Part shown: piece after piece, positions 17,420-27,173 of the stretch
Position numbering within the stretch: the stretch's first letter is position 1
Layout of the letters: each line of letters begins with the position of its first letter
Position numbers and translations under genes: made by a program
Assembly: GCA_965219705.1 (NCBI GenBank)
Contig: OZ244789.1
Span: forward strand, 2,914,001-2,978,000
DNA from: JAJECS01 sp965219705
Lineage (GTDB): Bacteria; Chloroflexota; UBA11872
Length of the DNA: 64,000 nucleotides
Direction: 5' to 3'
Notes under the pieces: model-generated
Databases searched by the model: none
What the model was told of the DNA's origin: nothing
Seen by the model: the letters and a program-made list of their open reading frames with translations, nothing else

Positions 17420-18315
17420 GCCAGCGCTGGCTCGAAATCTCGGTCCACGCGGAACCGTCGGACGTTGACGACGTCCAGGCCGAGCTCAGCCGATGGGTCG
17501 GATCGGCGCTGGCGGTCGAGCACCCGGCGGAGGTCGCGCATGGCAGCGTCACCGTGCGCGCCTACATCGCTGACGGGCCGGCGTGCCTACCAACGCGTCG
17601 GGCCGTCGAACGCGCGCTTTGGCATCTGGGCGCCACGGGAGCTTCCTCGCTTCGAGAGCCGCAGGTCCGTTGGATGTACCCCGACGAATACCTCAACGGG
17701 TGGCGGGCCTTTTACCGACCGTTCCCAATTGGCTGCGGCTTTGTCGTCGCGCCGTCGTGGAGCGATGCGCCGGCCTGCGACCGCCACGTAATCCGGCTGG
17801 ATCCAGGCATGGCCTTCGGCACCGGGCTGCATCCGACCACGCAGCTTGCGGTGGAGGTCCTCGAGCAAGCGGTCGAGCCCGGCCAAATCGTCATCGACGT
17901 CGGAACGGGCTCCGGCATCCTGGCCATCGTCGCGACGTTGTGCGGCGCTCGGTGCGTGTGCGCCGTTGACACCGACGCCGACGCGGCGCGGGCGGCCAGG
18001 GCAAACGTTGCCCGGAACGACTGCGACGACCGGGTGACCGTCATCCATGGACCGCTGCCAGTATCGGGCTGGGAACTTGCCGATATTTTGGTGGCCAACA
18101 TCGTGGCGGACACGCATCTGCGACACCTCCATCACTACCTGGCGGCCGTGCGTCGCGGTGGCGTGGTAATCCTTGGAGGCGTCATCGCGGCGAGAAGCGC
18201 CGAGATGCGGGCTGCGGCCGCCGAGCACGGGCTGGACGTCGTGGGCGCGGTGCATCGCGACGGTTGGGAATGCCTTACGCTCAACGCACCAGCCATCGCG
18301 GGAGCGGCCGCGTGA
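17416..18315 (+). CDS. prmA: Ribosomal protein L11 methyltransferase
   Basis: 299 residues. The N-terminal substrate-binding domain is followed by a class I SAM methyltransferase fold. The conserved linker segment is GMAFGTGLHPTTQLA, motif I is DVGTGSGILAI, and the NIVADT segment corresponds to the family's N-[IL]-[LIV]-A-x-x substrate motif. PrmA trimethylates L11 in the cytoplasm. The start is a GTG in the GTGA overlap with dnaJ. The dnaJ-prmA order is common in diverse bacteria and supports the name. Confidence 0.93.
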   Translation: MSQRWLEISVHAEPSDVDDVQAELSRWVGSALAVEHPAEVAHGSVTVRAYIADGPACLPTRRAVERALWHLGATGASSLREPQVRWMYPDEYLNGWRAFYRPFPIGCGFVVAPSWSDAPACDRHVIRLDPGMAFGTGLHPTTQLAVEVLEQAVEPGQIVIDVGTGSGILAIVATLCGARCVCAVDTDADAARAARANVARNDCDDRVTVIHGPLPVSGWELADILVANIVADTHLRHLHHYLAAVRRGGVVILGGVIAARSAEMRAAAAEHGLDVVGAVHRDGWECLTLNAPAIAGAAA

Positions 18316-18686
18316 CGTCGAGCGACACGGGTTCGCAGGAAGCGCATGGCGACTGTCTCTTCTGCAAGATCGCCGCGGGCGCCATACCGTCGGCCCAGGT
18401 CTATGCGGACGATGCGGTCGTCGCATTTCGGGATATCGCTCCCCAAGCCCCCGTGCACGTTCTCGTCGTGCCGCGGCGGCACTTGGGAAGTCTTGATGCG
18501 TTGCGCCTCGATGCCGAACTCGCCGGGCGCTTGCTCACCGCCGCCGCAAACGTGGCGCGCATGGAAGACTTGCATGAGGACGGTTATCGCGTGTCGGTGA
18601 ATCACGGGCGGCACGGCGCGCAGACCGTTGGGCATGTGCACCTGCACGTGCTCGGTGGCCGGCAGCTACGCGGAGAGCTCGGGTAG
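18312..18686 (+). CDS. HIT-family nucleotide-binding hydrolase (HinT-like)
   Basis: 124 residues from a GTG overlapping the prmA stop. The N-terminal CLFCKIAAGAIPS with its CxxC pair and the C-terminal histidine triad GHVHLHVLGG identify a HinT-type purine nucleoside phosphoramidase. The middle His of the triad is the nucleophile. Such proteins hydrolyse AMP-lysine or aminoacyl-AMP adducts. It is the last gene of the grpE-dnaJ-prmA group; the long leader of rpoB follows. Confidence 0.92.
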   Translation: MTSSDTGSQEAHGDCLFCKIAAGAIPSAQVYADDAVVAFRDIAPQAPVHVLVVPRRHLGSLDALRLDAELAGRLLTAAANVARMEDLHEDGYRVSVNHGRHGAQTVGHVHLHVLGGRQLRGELG

Positions 18687-18776
18687 ATCGGAATGTGCGT
18701 CGCCTTGGCAACTATCCACAGCGTGCGTGCGGGTCACGCCGGTCACGTTGCCCCGCATCCACCGGCCCAGCCGACC

Positions 18777-18803
18777 TTGACGGTCTACGTGGTGTGCTAG
18801 GCT
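18777..18803 (+). promoter_or_regulatory. Candidate rpoBC promoter
   Basis: TTGACG at 18777-18782 resembles a -35 box. TAGGCT at 18798-18803 is a -10 box of TAnnnT type preceded by TGC, an extended -10. The spacer is only 15 bp, which an extended -10 can tolerate. It lies in the only sizeable gap upstream of rpoB. Confidence 0.5.
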
Positions 18804-18862
18804 CGGGAGTCGTGCGGGGATTACGCGCCCGGCTCGAGCTAGGGCGAATTGAATAGACCTAT

Positions 18863-18898
18863 CACCCAGGCGGTTGCGGAGCCGCGCTGGGTGTTTTG
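18863..18898 (+). terminator. Terminator/attenuator-like hairpin in rpoB leader
   Basis: CACCCAG (18863-18869) pairs with CTGGGTG (18887-18893), and inner GCGG/CCGC bases extend the stem. TTTTGTG follows at once. The structure fits an intrinsic terminator about 60-90 nt downstream of the proposed start site, so it could act as an attenuator for rpoBC. If the promoter call is wrong it may instead end the HIT-gene transcript. Confidence 0.55.
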
Positions 18899-19073
18899 TG
18901 TCATCCGCAAATAGGGTGTCGGCGCTGCGACTGACAAGGCGAGGCTATTAGCAGGAGTTGGTGGTCGCGTGCGCCGAGGCACGTGCGGCGCCGTTGCCCG
19001 TGATTGCGCATCACGGACTGGGCGCGTGCCTGTTCGTCACGCAACGGGACTCTTCGTTTCCCCCACAGCATTC

Positions 19074-19093
19074 GTCCGGCACGTTCGCCGGAC
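19074..19093 (+). promoter_or_regulatory. Hairpin just upstream of rpoB start
   Basis: A perfect 7-bp inverted repeat, GTCCGGC and GCCGGAC, with a 6-nt loop ends 18 nt before the rpoB ATG. It would sit next to the ribosome binding region in the mRNA, so translational control is possible. No protein target can be named. Confidence 0.35.
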
Positions 19094-19111
19094 CTGAGAA
19101 GCCGAGGCTCC

Positions 19112-22100
19112 ATGGCTAACAACGGTGCGTCGTCGCAGGTAGAGGCCCGGTATTACGGCAAAACCCGGAATCTCATTGACCCGCCGAACCTGATCGACCT
19201 TCAAGTCGAGTCCTTCAACAGGTTCAAAGAGGAATACCTGCGCGAGCTCTTCGCCGAGATTTCACCAATTCAGGACTTCACCGGTCGCAACCTCGAGCTG
19301 CACTTCGAGGTGCCTGACGAGCCATTCGACCAGCCGGCGTTCTCCGAAGAGTTGTGCCGTGAGGCGGACCGCACCTATCAGGCCCCGCTGCGCGTCAAGG
19401 CGCGGCTGCACAACAAGCAAACCGACGAAATCAAAGAGATGACCGTCTACATGGGCGATTTTCCGCTCATGACCAGTCAGGGCACGTTCATCTACAACGG
19501 CGCCGAGCGTGTGGTTGTCAGCCAACTCGTCCGGTCGCCCGGGGTGTACTTCTCGGCTGAAGACGACCCGGCCACGGGGCGGCGTCGATTCGGCGCCAAG
19601 CTCATCCCCAAGCGCGGTGCGTGGCTCGAGTTCGAGACCGCGAGTCAGAACCTGATCGGCGTGAAGATCGACCGCAAGCGGCGCATTCCCGTCACCACCT
19701 TTTTGCGCGCGATCTCACCCGAGTGGGGAGCCGACGAGGTGCTGCTGGAGAAGTTCGCCGACATCGACACCGACCCGGATCATCCGTTCATTCGATCCAC
19801 GATCGGTGACGCCTCCACTCGGCGCGATTCCGCCTTAACTCACGAAGACGGCCTCATCGAGCTCTATCACCGCTTGCGGCCCGGCGACCCGGCCACGGTG
19901 GATAACGCTCGAACCCTCATCGAGCAGACCTTCTTCACCATCCGCCGCTACGACCTTGGCCCTGTTGGCCGATATAAGCTCAACAAGCGGTTGGGCGCCG
20001 ACCCCGACGACGAAACGCGCACCCTGCGGCCGGAGGACCTTCTGGCCATCGTGCGCGAGATCGTCCGTCTCAACGTGGTGCAGGGAGTGCCTGACCACAT
20101 TGACCATCTTGGCAACCGGCGCGTACGCGCCGTCGGCGAGCTGCTGGCCGAACAGTTCCGTATCGGGCTGCTCCGGATGGAGCGGGTGATCAAGGAACGC
20201 ATGAGCATTCAGGATGCTGCCGAGGCTACGCCCTCTGGGCTGATCAACACGCGGCCCGTGACCGCCGCCATCAAAGAATTCTTCGGCGGTAGCCAGCTCT
20301 CCCAGTTCATGGACCAAGCGAATCCGCTGGCCGAGCTCGGGCACAAGCGTCGGCTCAGCGCCATGGGACCCGGTGGTCTCTCACGCGAGCGCGCGGGATT
20401 CGACGTGCGGGACGTCCACTACAGCCACTATGGCCGCGTGTGCCCGATCGAGACGCCAGAAGGGCCGAGCATCGGGTTGATCAACACGCTCGCCACCTTC
20501 GCCAAAGTGAATCCGTATGGGTTCATCGAGACTCCGTACCGGCGGGTGGCCCATAGCGTGCCCGCGTCGGATGCGGCGGCAGTTGCCGGCCGCGTTGCCT
20601 CCCAGCCGATTCCCGCGCCCAACGGCGGCGATGTGCTGGTGGCGGCCGGTGCGGAGATCGCGCCGGAGGCCGCCGCGATACTCGCCGCGGCGGACGCCGG
20701 CGCCGAGATACCAGTTCGCCCGTGGGTCACCGACGAGATCGAGTACATGACCGCCGACGCCGAGGAGCAGTTCACCATCGCCCAGGCGAACGCGACGCTT
20801 AAACCCAACGGCGAATTCGCGGACGACCGCGTGTCGGTGCGCCATGGCGCGCTAATCCACGAATCTCCCGTGGCGGAAATCGAGTTCATCGACGCCTCGC
20901 CGCAGCAGATCGTCAGCGTCCCCGCCGCCATGATTCCCTTCCTCGAGCACGATGACGCGAACCGCGCCCTGATGGGGGCCAACATGCAGCGGCAGGCCGT
21001 GCCGCTGATCAAGCCCGAAGCTCCCCTCGTGGTCACCGGTATGGAGGCCCGCGCCGCGCGTGACTCCGGACACATGGTCAGCGCCGCTGCCGAGGGCACC
21101 GTTAGCGGCGTCACCGCCCGCCAAATCGTCATCGATCACCCCGAGCAGGGCGAACACACCTATCGCCTGCGCAAGTTCGAGCGGTCGAACACGGCCACGT
21201 GCATCAGCCAGCGGCCGGTGGTGCAGGTTGGGCAGCGAGTCGAAGCCGGCCAGGTCATCGCCGAGAGCATGGCAACGAACGACACCATGCTCGCGCTTGG
21301 CCAGAACATTCTCGTGGCCTTTATGTTCTGGGAGGGCGGCAACTACGAGGACGCGATCGTCGTCAGCGAGCGGCTGGTCAAGGACGACGTCTTTACGTCG
21401 ATCCACATTGAGCAATACGAGGTCGAAGCGCGCGATACCAAGCTGGGCCCCGAGGAGATCACCCGGGACATTCCCAATCAGAGCGAAGAGGGCCTGCGCA
21501 ACCTTGACGACACCGGCGTCGTCTACGTGGGAGCCGAGGTCGGACCTGACGACATCTTGGTCGGCAAGATCACCCCGAAGGGCGAGACGGAGCTCAGCGG
21601 CGAGGATCGCCTGTTGCGCGCGATTTTCGGCCGCGACGCGCGCGAAGTGAAAGACACCTCAAAGCACTTGCCGACCGGTGAATCCGGGCGGGTCATCGAC
21701 GTCAAGCGCTTCACCGCCGCCGACGCCGCCGACCTCCAGGCCGGCGTGACCGAGATGGTGCGGGTAAGCGTGGCGTCCAAGCGCAAGCTGATGGTGGGCG
21801 ACAAGATGGCCGGGCGCCACGGGAACAAGGGCGTCGTCTCGATGATCCTGCCGGACGAGGATATGCCGCACCTCGAGGACGGCACCCCGATCGATCTCGT
21901 TCTCAATCCGTTGGGCGTGGCCTCGCGGATGAATGTGGGGCAGTCGCTCGAGACCCACCTGGGCCGGGCGGCGGCCAAGATGAACTTCCGCGCGATCACT
22001 CCCGTCTTCGACAGCGCCGACGAGGCTGACATCGTCGCGGCGCTCGCCGAGGCCGACTTGCCCGAGCATGGCAAGGCGCGCCTGATCGACGGCCGCACCG

Positions 22101-22570
22101 GCGAGCCGTTCGATCAAGAGGTTGTCGTGGGCGTGATCTACATGATGAAGCTCGGGCACATGGTGGACGACAAGATCCACGCCCGATCAACGGGGCCGTA
22201 CTCGCTCATCACGCAGCAGCCGCTGGGCGGCAAGGCGCAAATGGGCGGTCAGCGATTCGGCGAGATGGAGGTGTGGGCGCTCGAGGCCTACGGCGCGGCC
22301 CACACGCTGCAGGAGATGCTCACCGTCAAGTCCGACGACATCCTCGGTCGGGTCAAGACCTACGAGGCCATCGTGAAGGGCGAGACGATTCTGGAACCCG
22401 GCATCCCCGAGTCCTTCCGCGTGCTCGTCAAAGAGCTCCAGAGCCTGGGGGTGGCGGTGGACATTCTCGACGAATACGAAGAAGAAGTGCCGCTGGTGGT
22501 CGAGCACTCGCATGACATGTTGCCGGACCTGGACGGCATCAACATTCAGGGCCGCGAATACCGGCTGTAG
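19112..22570 (+). CDS. rpoB: RNA polymerase beta subunit
   Basis: 1152 residues. Together with beta' it forms the catalytic core of RNA polymerase. The start MANNGASSQ at 19112 is chosen over an upstream ATG because it gives the normal beta N-terminus (NLIDLQVESFNRF). Recognisable regions include the fork/rifampicin region (GGSQLSQFMDQANPLAELGHKRRLSAMGPGGL), GRVCPIETPEGPSIGLINTL, KMAGRHGNKGVVS and the C-terminal clamp contacts QRFGEMEVWALEAYGA. The Rif-region residues are of the wild-type sensitive kind. rpoC follows 14 nt downstream. Confidence 0.98.
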   Translation: MANNGASSQVEARYYGKTRNLIDPPNLIDLQVESFNRFKEEYLRELFAEISPIQDFTGRNLELHFEVPDEPFDQPAFSEELCREADRTYQAPLRVKARLHNKQTDEIKEMTVYMGDFPLMTSQGTFIYNGAERVVVSQLVRSPGVYFSAEDDPATGRRRFGAKLIPKRGAWLEFETASQNLIGVKIDRKRRIPVTTFLRAISPEWGADEVLLEKFADIDTDPDHPFIRSTIGDASTRRDSALTHEDGLIELYHRLRPGDPATVDNARTLIEQTFFTIRRYDLGPVGRYKLNKRLGADPDDETRTLRPEDLLAIVREIVRLNVVQGVPDHIDHLGNRRVRAVGELLAEQFRIGLLRMERVIKERMSIQDAAEATPSGLINTRPVTAAIKEFFGGSQLSQFMDQANPLAELGHKRRLSAMGPGGLSRERAGFDVRDVHYSHYGRVCPIETPEGPSIGLINTLATFAKVNPYGFIETPYRRVAHSVPASDAAAVAGRVASQPIPAPNGGDVLVAAGAEIAPEAAAILAAADAGAEIPVRPWVTDEIEYMTADAEEQFTIAQANATLKPNGEFADDRVSVRHGALIHESPVAEIEFIDASPQQIVSVPAAMIPFLEHDDANRALMGANMQRQAVPLIKPEAPLVVTGMEARAARDSGHMVSAAAEGTVSGVTARQIVIDHPEQGEHTYRLRKFERSNTATCISQRPVVQVGQRVEAGQVIAESMATNDTMLALGQNILVAFMFWEGGNYEDAIVVSERLVKDDVFTSIHIEQYEVEARDTKLGPEEITRDIPNQSEEGLRNLDDTGVVYVGAEVGPDDILVGKITPKGETELSGEDRLLRAIFGRDAREVKDTSKHLPTGESGRVIDVKRFTAADAADLQAGVTEMVRVSVASKRKLMVGDKMAGRHGNKGVVSMILPDEDMPHLEDGTPIDLVLNPLGVASRMNVGQSLETHLGRAAAKMNFRAITPVFDSADEADIVAALAEADLPEHGKARLIDGRTGEPFDQEVVVGVIYMMKLGHMVDDKIHARSTGPYSLITQQPLGGKAQMGGQRFGEMEVWALEAYGAAHTLQEMLTVKSDDILGRVKTYEAIVKGETILEPGIPESFRVLVKELQSLGVAVDILDEYEEEVPLVVEHSHDMLPDLDGINIQGREYRL

Positions 22571-22584
22571 GAGGCAAAACAAGC

Positions 22585-25500
22585 GTGCTTGAGGTCAACA
22601 AGTTCAACGCGATCCGTATCCGCCTCGCATCGCCGGAGCAGGTTCGGTCGTGGTCCTATGGCGAAGTGATCAAGCCGGAGACGATCAACTATCGAACGCT
22701 CAAGCCAGAGCGTGACGGGTTGTTCTGCGAGCGCATCTTCGGTCCCACGAAGGACTGGGAATGCTCGTGCGGCAAGTACAAGAAGATCCGCTATCGCGGC
22801 ATCATCTGCGACAAGTGCGGCGTGGAGGTGACCCGCTCGCGCGTGCGTCGCGAGCGCATGGGCCACATCGAGCTCGCCGCCCCCGTCACCCATATCTGGT
22901 TCCTGAAGGGTACGCCTAGCCGGATCGGGCAGGTGCTGGACATCACGCCGCGCGATTTGGAGAAGATTGTCTACTTCGCCTCGTTCATCGTGACGGAGTT
23001 TGACGAAGCCGAGCGCGACGCCGCCTTGGGCCGCACCGACAATGACTTGGCGGCGCGCGTGTCCGAGATCGAGGCGGACATGGCGCAGCGGGCTGAAGAT
23101 CTCGCCGCGGAGACGGCCGAGCAGATTGCGAAGCTCGATGAGCAGCTCGAGGGCGAAGTCGCCCGGCTGCAGGAAGAGGCCGAAGCAACGGTTGCACGGC
23201 TCACGCCGATTGCCGCGAGCGACAGCCAGGCTGAGGACGACGTTCGACTTAGTTGGCTCGACGAGCCGGTTGTCGCCGCGGGCGCCGCGATCGACGCCGA
23301 TTCGCTGGCTGCCATTGAGGCAGCGGCCGAGGCCGCCGTCGCCGCCGCGAACGACCGATTCGGCGCTACCAAGCTGGCTCGGCGTCGGGAGGCCGACCAG
23401 GAAGCCATGGGTTTCGACGAGGAGCGCGCGTCCCAGGTCCAGGGCACTCGTGAGTTCTACCAGCAGCGCTCCGAAGATCTGACGACGCTTGAACTGCACC
23501 AGCTCCTCAGCGAGCCGCGTTACCAGCAGTTGAGTCACACCTGCGGCGAGGTCTTCCGGGCCAGCATTGGCGCCGAGGCCGTCGTTGAGCTGATTGGCAA
23601 CGTCGACCTCGATGCCCTGGCCGCCGAGCTGCGCGAGGAAATTGAGTCGCCGTCGATTCAGCGACGGAAGAAGGCCACCAAGCGCCTGAAGGTCGTTGAA
23701 GCGTTTCGCCGCTCGGGCAACCGTCCCGAGTGGATGGTGCTGTCAGTGCTGCCCGTGCTGCCGCCGGATATCCGGCCCATGGTTCAGCTGGATGGCGGAC
23801 GGTTCGCGACCAGCGACCTCAATGATCTCTATCGCCGCGTGATCAATCGCAACAACCGGCTCAAGCGGCTGGTGGAGCTCGGCGCGCCCGAGATCATCGT
23901 GCGCAACGAGAAGCGGATGCTCCAAGAGGCGGTGGATGCGTTGATCGACAACGGTCGGCGCGGACGTGCCGTCACCGGTTCGTCCAACCACCCCTACAAG
24001 TCACTCAGTGACCAACTCCGCGGTAAGCAAGGGCGATTCCGCCAAAACTTGCTGGGCAAGCGGGTCGACTACTCGGGCCGCTCGGTGATCGTGGTCGGTC
24101 CCCACCTGAAGCTCAACCAGTGCGGGCTGCCCACCAAGATGGCGCTCGAGCTCTTCAAGCCATTCGTGATGCGAAAGCTGGTCGACTACGGCCATGCCAG
24201 CAACATCAAGAGCGCTAAGCGCATGGTCGAGCACCCCGAGCCCGTGGTGTGGGACGCGCTGGCGGAAGTGACGCAGGGCCATCCGGTCTTGCTGAACCGC
24301 GCTCCAACGCTGCACCGGCTTGGCATCCAGGCATTCGACATCGTCCTGGTCACCGGCAGCGCGATTCAGATCCATCCGCTGGTGTGCACGGCCTTCAACG
24401 CCGACTTCGATGGCGACCAGATGGCGGTCCACGTGCCGCTGAGCCGGGCGGCGCAGGACGAAGCGCGCTACATCATGAAGAGCACGCTCAACGTGCTCTC
24501 GCCGGCGGACGGCGCTCCCATCATCGCGCCCACCAAGGACATGGCGTTGGGGGCGTACTACCTGACGGAAATGGTCGAGGGCGGAGTGGGCGAGGGCAAG
24601 ACGTATGCCGATTTCGGCGACGCGCTCCTTGCCTTTGAGCACGGCACGCTGCATCTGCATGCGAAGATCAAGCTCCGCGTCACGGCCGCGGACTTTCCCG
24701 TGCCCGAGGATCAGCTGCCCGACCCGGCCTTCATCGAGACCACGGTCGGTCGGATCATCTTCAACACCGCGCTGCCGCGCGAGCTGCGGTTCGTCAACGA
24801 GCGGGTCGACAAGGGCGGGTTGCGCCGCGTCCTCGCCGGGGCCTTCTTCTCCAGCGGCATCGAGGCGACCGCCGAGGTTGCGGATCGGGTGAAAGACATC
24901 GGCATGTACTGGGCCACGCGCTCAGGCGTGACGATGGGCGTGTTCGACCTTGTGATTCCCGCCGTGAAGCACGAGGTCCTTGCCAACGCTGACGCCGAAG
25001 TGGCCGAGATCGAGCGCAGCTACAGCGAGGGCTTCATCACGGACCGTGAGCGCTACGGGCTGACGGTGAAGAAGTGGACCGAGGCCATGGAACGGGTGAC
25101 GGCCGCGGTGCCCGAGCATCTGGACCGGCATGGCCCCGTCTACATGATGGGCAACTCCGGCGCGGCCAAGGGGAACTTCGATCAGATCCGTCAAGTCTCC
25201 GGCATGCGGGGACTCATGTCCGACCCAACGGGCCAAATCATCGAGATGCCGGTACGCGCGAATTTCCGCGAGGGCCTGAGCGTCCTGGAATACTTCATCT
25301 CCACCCACGGCGCGCGCAAGGGACTCGCCGACACGGCCCTGCGAACGGCCGACAGCGGCTACCTCACCCGCCGCCTGGTGGATGTGGCGCAGGACGTGAT
25401 CGTGATGGGCGAAGACTGTGGGGCAACAGAAGGCGACCGCGTCGTCACCGCGGCCCCCGATCAGGTTGAAGGCTCGGTGGGCGATCGCGCATTCGGGCGT

Positions 25501-27102
25501 TTCACCCTCGCGCCGGTCATCCACCCTGAGACCGACGAAGTTATCGTGCCGGCCGATGTGCTGGTCGATCGCCATCTCAGCAAGGCCATCGACGATGCCG
25601 GCGTGGGTGAGGTCTTCACGCGGTCGGTGATGCACTGCCGCAATGCGCGCGGCGTGTGCCAGCGATGCTACGGCATGGATCTGGCCCGCCATGAGCTTGT
25701 GGCGGAGGGGGCTGCCGTCGGCATCATCGCCGCCCAGTCCATGGGCGAGCCCGCCACGCAGCTCACCATGCGCACGTTCCACTTGGGCGGGGTGGTCATG
25801 GGCACGGACATCACGGACCGCGTGCAGGGGCTGCCGCGCGTCGAGGAGCTCTTCGAGGCCCGCGTTCCCAAGGGCGTGGCCGTGATGAGCGACATTGAGG
25901 GCACCGCCGAGATCGTCGAAGAAGACGATCGCAAGGTGATTCGAGTCGTCTCGGCGCACATCCACGAGCAGGTGTATGAGCTCACCGACGACCTCGTGCC
26001 CATCGTGGAGGACGGAGACACCGTCGCGAAGGACGCCATCCTCGCCGTGCCGCGGGAGCAGGCGGAAGACCTGCTTGCCCGCAAGGCCAAGAGCAAGTCG
26101 AAGACGATCAGCAAGCGGGCGCTGGCCAGCGTCGCGGACGCTGGTCCTCGGGCGACGAGCGAGGGCGTGGTCAGCGTGCGGGACGGTGAGATTCTCCTGC
26201 GGTCGGAGTCCGAGGAGACGCTCGAATACCCCGTTTCCCCGGCCGCGGATCTCCGCATTGGGAACGGACAGCTCGTCTCCAAGGGGCAGCAGCTCACCGC
26301 CGGCCCGTTGAATCCGCAGGACATCTTGCGCCTGCGCGGTCGGGAGGCGCTGCAACGCTATGTCGTCGAACAGGTCCAATCGGTCTATCGCATCGTCGGT
26401 GTCGCGGTAAATGACAAGCACATCGAGGTGATCGTGCGGCAGATGCTGCGGCGCGTCCTCATCGAGATGCCTGGCGACACGGACATGCTTCCGGGCACCC
26501 TCATCGACCGCCACGTGTTCGACGACGCCAACGAGAAGGCCGTTGCCGAAGGCCAGCGACCCGCGACCGCCCGCTGGGTGCTTCTGGGTGTGACCAAGGC
26601 CTCGCTCAACAACGAGAGCTTTCTGGCCGCAGCGTCATTCCAGGACACGACGCGCGTGCTCACCGAGGCTGTCGTCGACGGCAAGACCGACCATCTCCAC
26701 GGCCTCAAGGAGAACGTGATCATCGGCAAGCTGATTCCGGCCGGCACCGGCTGGAAGCGGTATCAGGAAGGCACCGTGATCGCCGACGGCGAAGGTGAGA
26801 CCGACGCCCTCGCGGCGGACGACGTCGACGGCGCGGGCGTGCTGGCGGCGGTGGAGTCCGCTTCGGATGCGGCCGATGGCGGGGATGGCCGTGCCATCGA
26901 CAACCTGATGAAGGCCTTGGCCGGTGAGGATGCCGACGACCGGACGCTGCTCGCCGGGATTCCGGAGCGACCCAACGCGGCGGCCGACCAGTTTGCGGCG
27001 TTCCTGCGATCGGGTGCTGACGAACCGATCGAGGAGGCAAACGTCCAGGACGATTCGTTGCCCGAAGCTGATGCCAGCGTTGACGATGACGGGGCGCAGT
27101 GA
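22585..27102 (+). CDS. rpoC: RNA polymerase beta' subunit
   Basis: 1505 residues, GTG start. The N-terminal zinc ribbon is C60/C62/C75/C78. The catalytic NADFDGDQM motif is at 605-613, with Mg-binding D607, D609 and D611. A second zinc site is formed by the Cys in EDCGATEG and by HCRNARGVCQRCYG. Residues about 145-300 hold an Ala/Glu-rich, coiled-coil-like insertion in the clamp region, longer than in many bacteria. The C-terminal 100 residues form an acidic tail. The stop codon overlaps the promoter of the ribosomal operon. Confidence 0.98.
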   Translation: MLEVNKFNAIRIRLASPEQVRSWSYGEVIKPETINYRTLKPERDGLFCERIFGPTKDWECSCGKYKKIRYRGIICDKCGVEVTRSRVRRERMGHIELAAPVTHIWFLKGTPSRIGQVLDITPRDLEKIVYFASFIVTEFDEAERDAALGRTDNDLAARVSEIEADMAQRAEDLAAETAEQIAKLDEQLEGEVARLQEEAEATVARLTPIAASDSQAEDDVRLSWLDEPVVAAGAAIDADSLAAIEAAAEAAVAAANDRFGATKLARRREADQEAMGFDEERASQVQGTREFYQQRSEDLTTLELHQLLSEPRYQQLSHTCGEVFRASIGAEAVVELIGNVDLDALAAELREEIESPSIQRRKKATKRLKVVEAFRRSGNRPEWMVLSVLPVLPPDIRPMVQLDGGRFATSDLNDLYRRVINRNNRLKRLVELGAPEIIVRNEKRMLQEAVDALIDNGRRGRAVTGSSNHPYKSLSDQLRGKQGRFRQNLLGKRVDYSGRSVIVVGPHLKLNQCGLPTKMALELFKPFVMRKLVDYGHASNIKSAKRMVEHPEPVVWDALAEVTQGHPVLLNRAPTLHRLGIQAFDIVLVTGSAIQIHPLVCTAFNADFDGDQMAVHVPLSRAAQDEARYIMKSTLNVLSPADGAPIIAPTKDMALGAYYLTEMVEGGVGEGKTYADFGDALLAFEHGTLHLHAKIKLRVTAADFPVPEDQLPDPAFIETTVGRIIFNTALPRELRFVNERVDKGGLRRVLAGAFFSSGIEATAEVADRVKDIGMYWATRSGVTMGVFDLVIPAVKHEVLANADAEVAEIERSYSEGFITDRERYGLTVKKWTEAMERVTAAVPEHLDRHGPVYMMGNSGAAKGNFDQIRQVSGMRGLMSDPTGQIIEMPVRANFREGLSVLEYFISTHGARKGLADTALRTADSGYLTRRLVDVAQDVIVMGEDCGATEGDRVVTAAPDQVEGSVGDRAFGRFTLAPVIHPETDEVIVPADVLVDRHLSKAIDDAGVGEVFTRSVMHCRNARGVCQRCYGMDLARHELVAEGAAVGIIAAQSMGEPATQLTMRTFHLGGVVMGTDITDRVQGLPRVEELFEARVPKGVAVMSDIEGTAEIVEEDDRKVIRVVSAHIHEQVYELTDDLVPIVEDGDTVAKDAILAVPREQAEDLLARKAKSKSKTISKRALASVADAGPRATSEGVVSVRDGEILLRSESEETLEYPVSPAADLRIGNGQLVSKGQQLTAGPLNPQDILRLRGREALQRYVVEQVQSVYRIVGVAVNDKHIEVIVRQMLRRVLIEMPGDTDMLPGTLIDRHVFDDANEKAVAEGQRPATARWVLLGVTKASLNNESFLAAASFQDTTRVLTEAVVDGKTDHLHGLKENVIIGKLIPAGTGWKRYQEGTVIADGEGETDALAADDVDGAGVLAAVESASDAADGGDGRAIDNLMKALAGEDADDRTLLAGIPERPNAAADQFAAFLRSGADEPIEEANVQDDSLPEADASVDDDGAQ

Positions 27103-27108
27103 TAATCT
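27080..27108 (+). promoter_or_regulatory. Promoter of the rpsL-fusA-tuf-S10 operon
   Basis: TTGACG at 27080-27085 and TAATCT at 27103-27108 are separated by exactly 17 bp. The -35 lies inside the last codons of rpoC and the -10 begins directly after its TGA. Transcription would start near 27115, about 60 nt before rpsL. It is the best sigma-70-type promoter seen in the window. Confidence 0.65.
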
Positions 27109-27173
27109 CGCCTCGGGCGCCTTAGTGCGTCCTCGTTTGTTGTGCCCCTAATCACAGAGTTCGCGGTGGTCGT

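Larger units (their letters stand above)
18687..19111 (+). other. Long non-coding leader region of rpoB
   Basis: 425 bp without a credible gene on either strand. In order it holds a promoter-like pair near 18777-18803, a terminator-like hairpin at 18863-18898, and three further hairpins. These are GCGCCG/CGGCGC at 18971-18991, CCGTGAT/ATCACGG at 18998-19016 and GTCCGGC/GCCGGAC at 19074-19093. If transcription starts near 18810 the mRNA leader is about 300 nt and well structured. The usual upstream genes rplK, rplA, rplJ and rplL are absent. Confidence 0.55.

Noticed and set aside
19004..19111. Upstream in-frame ATG extending rpoB by 36 codons
   Set aside because: The extension crosses the hairpin leader and has no similarity to beta subunit N-termini; ATG 19112 fits.
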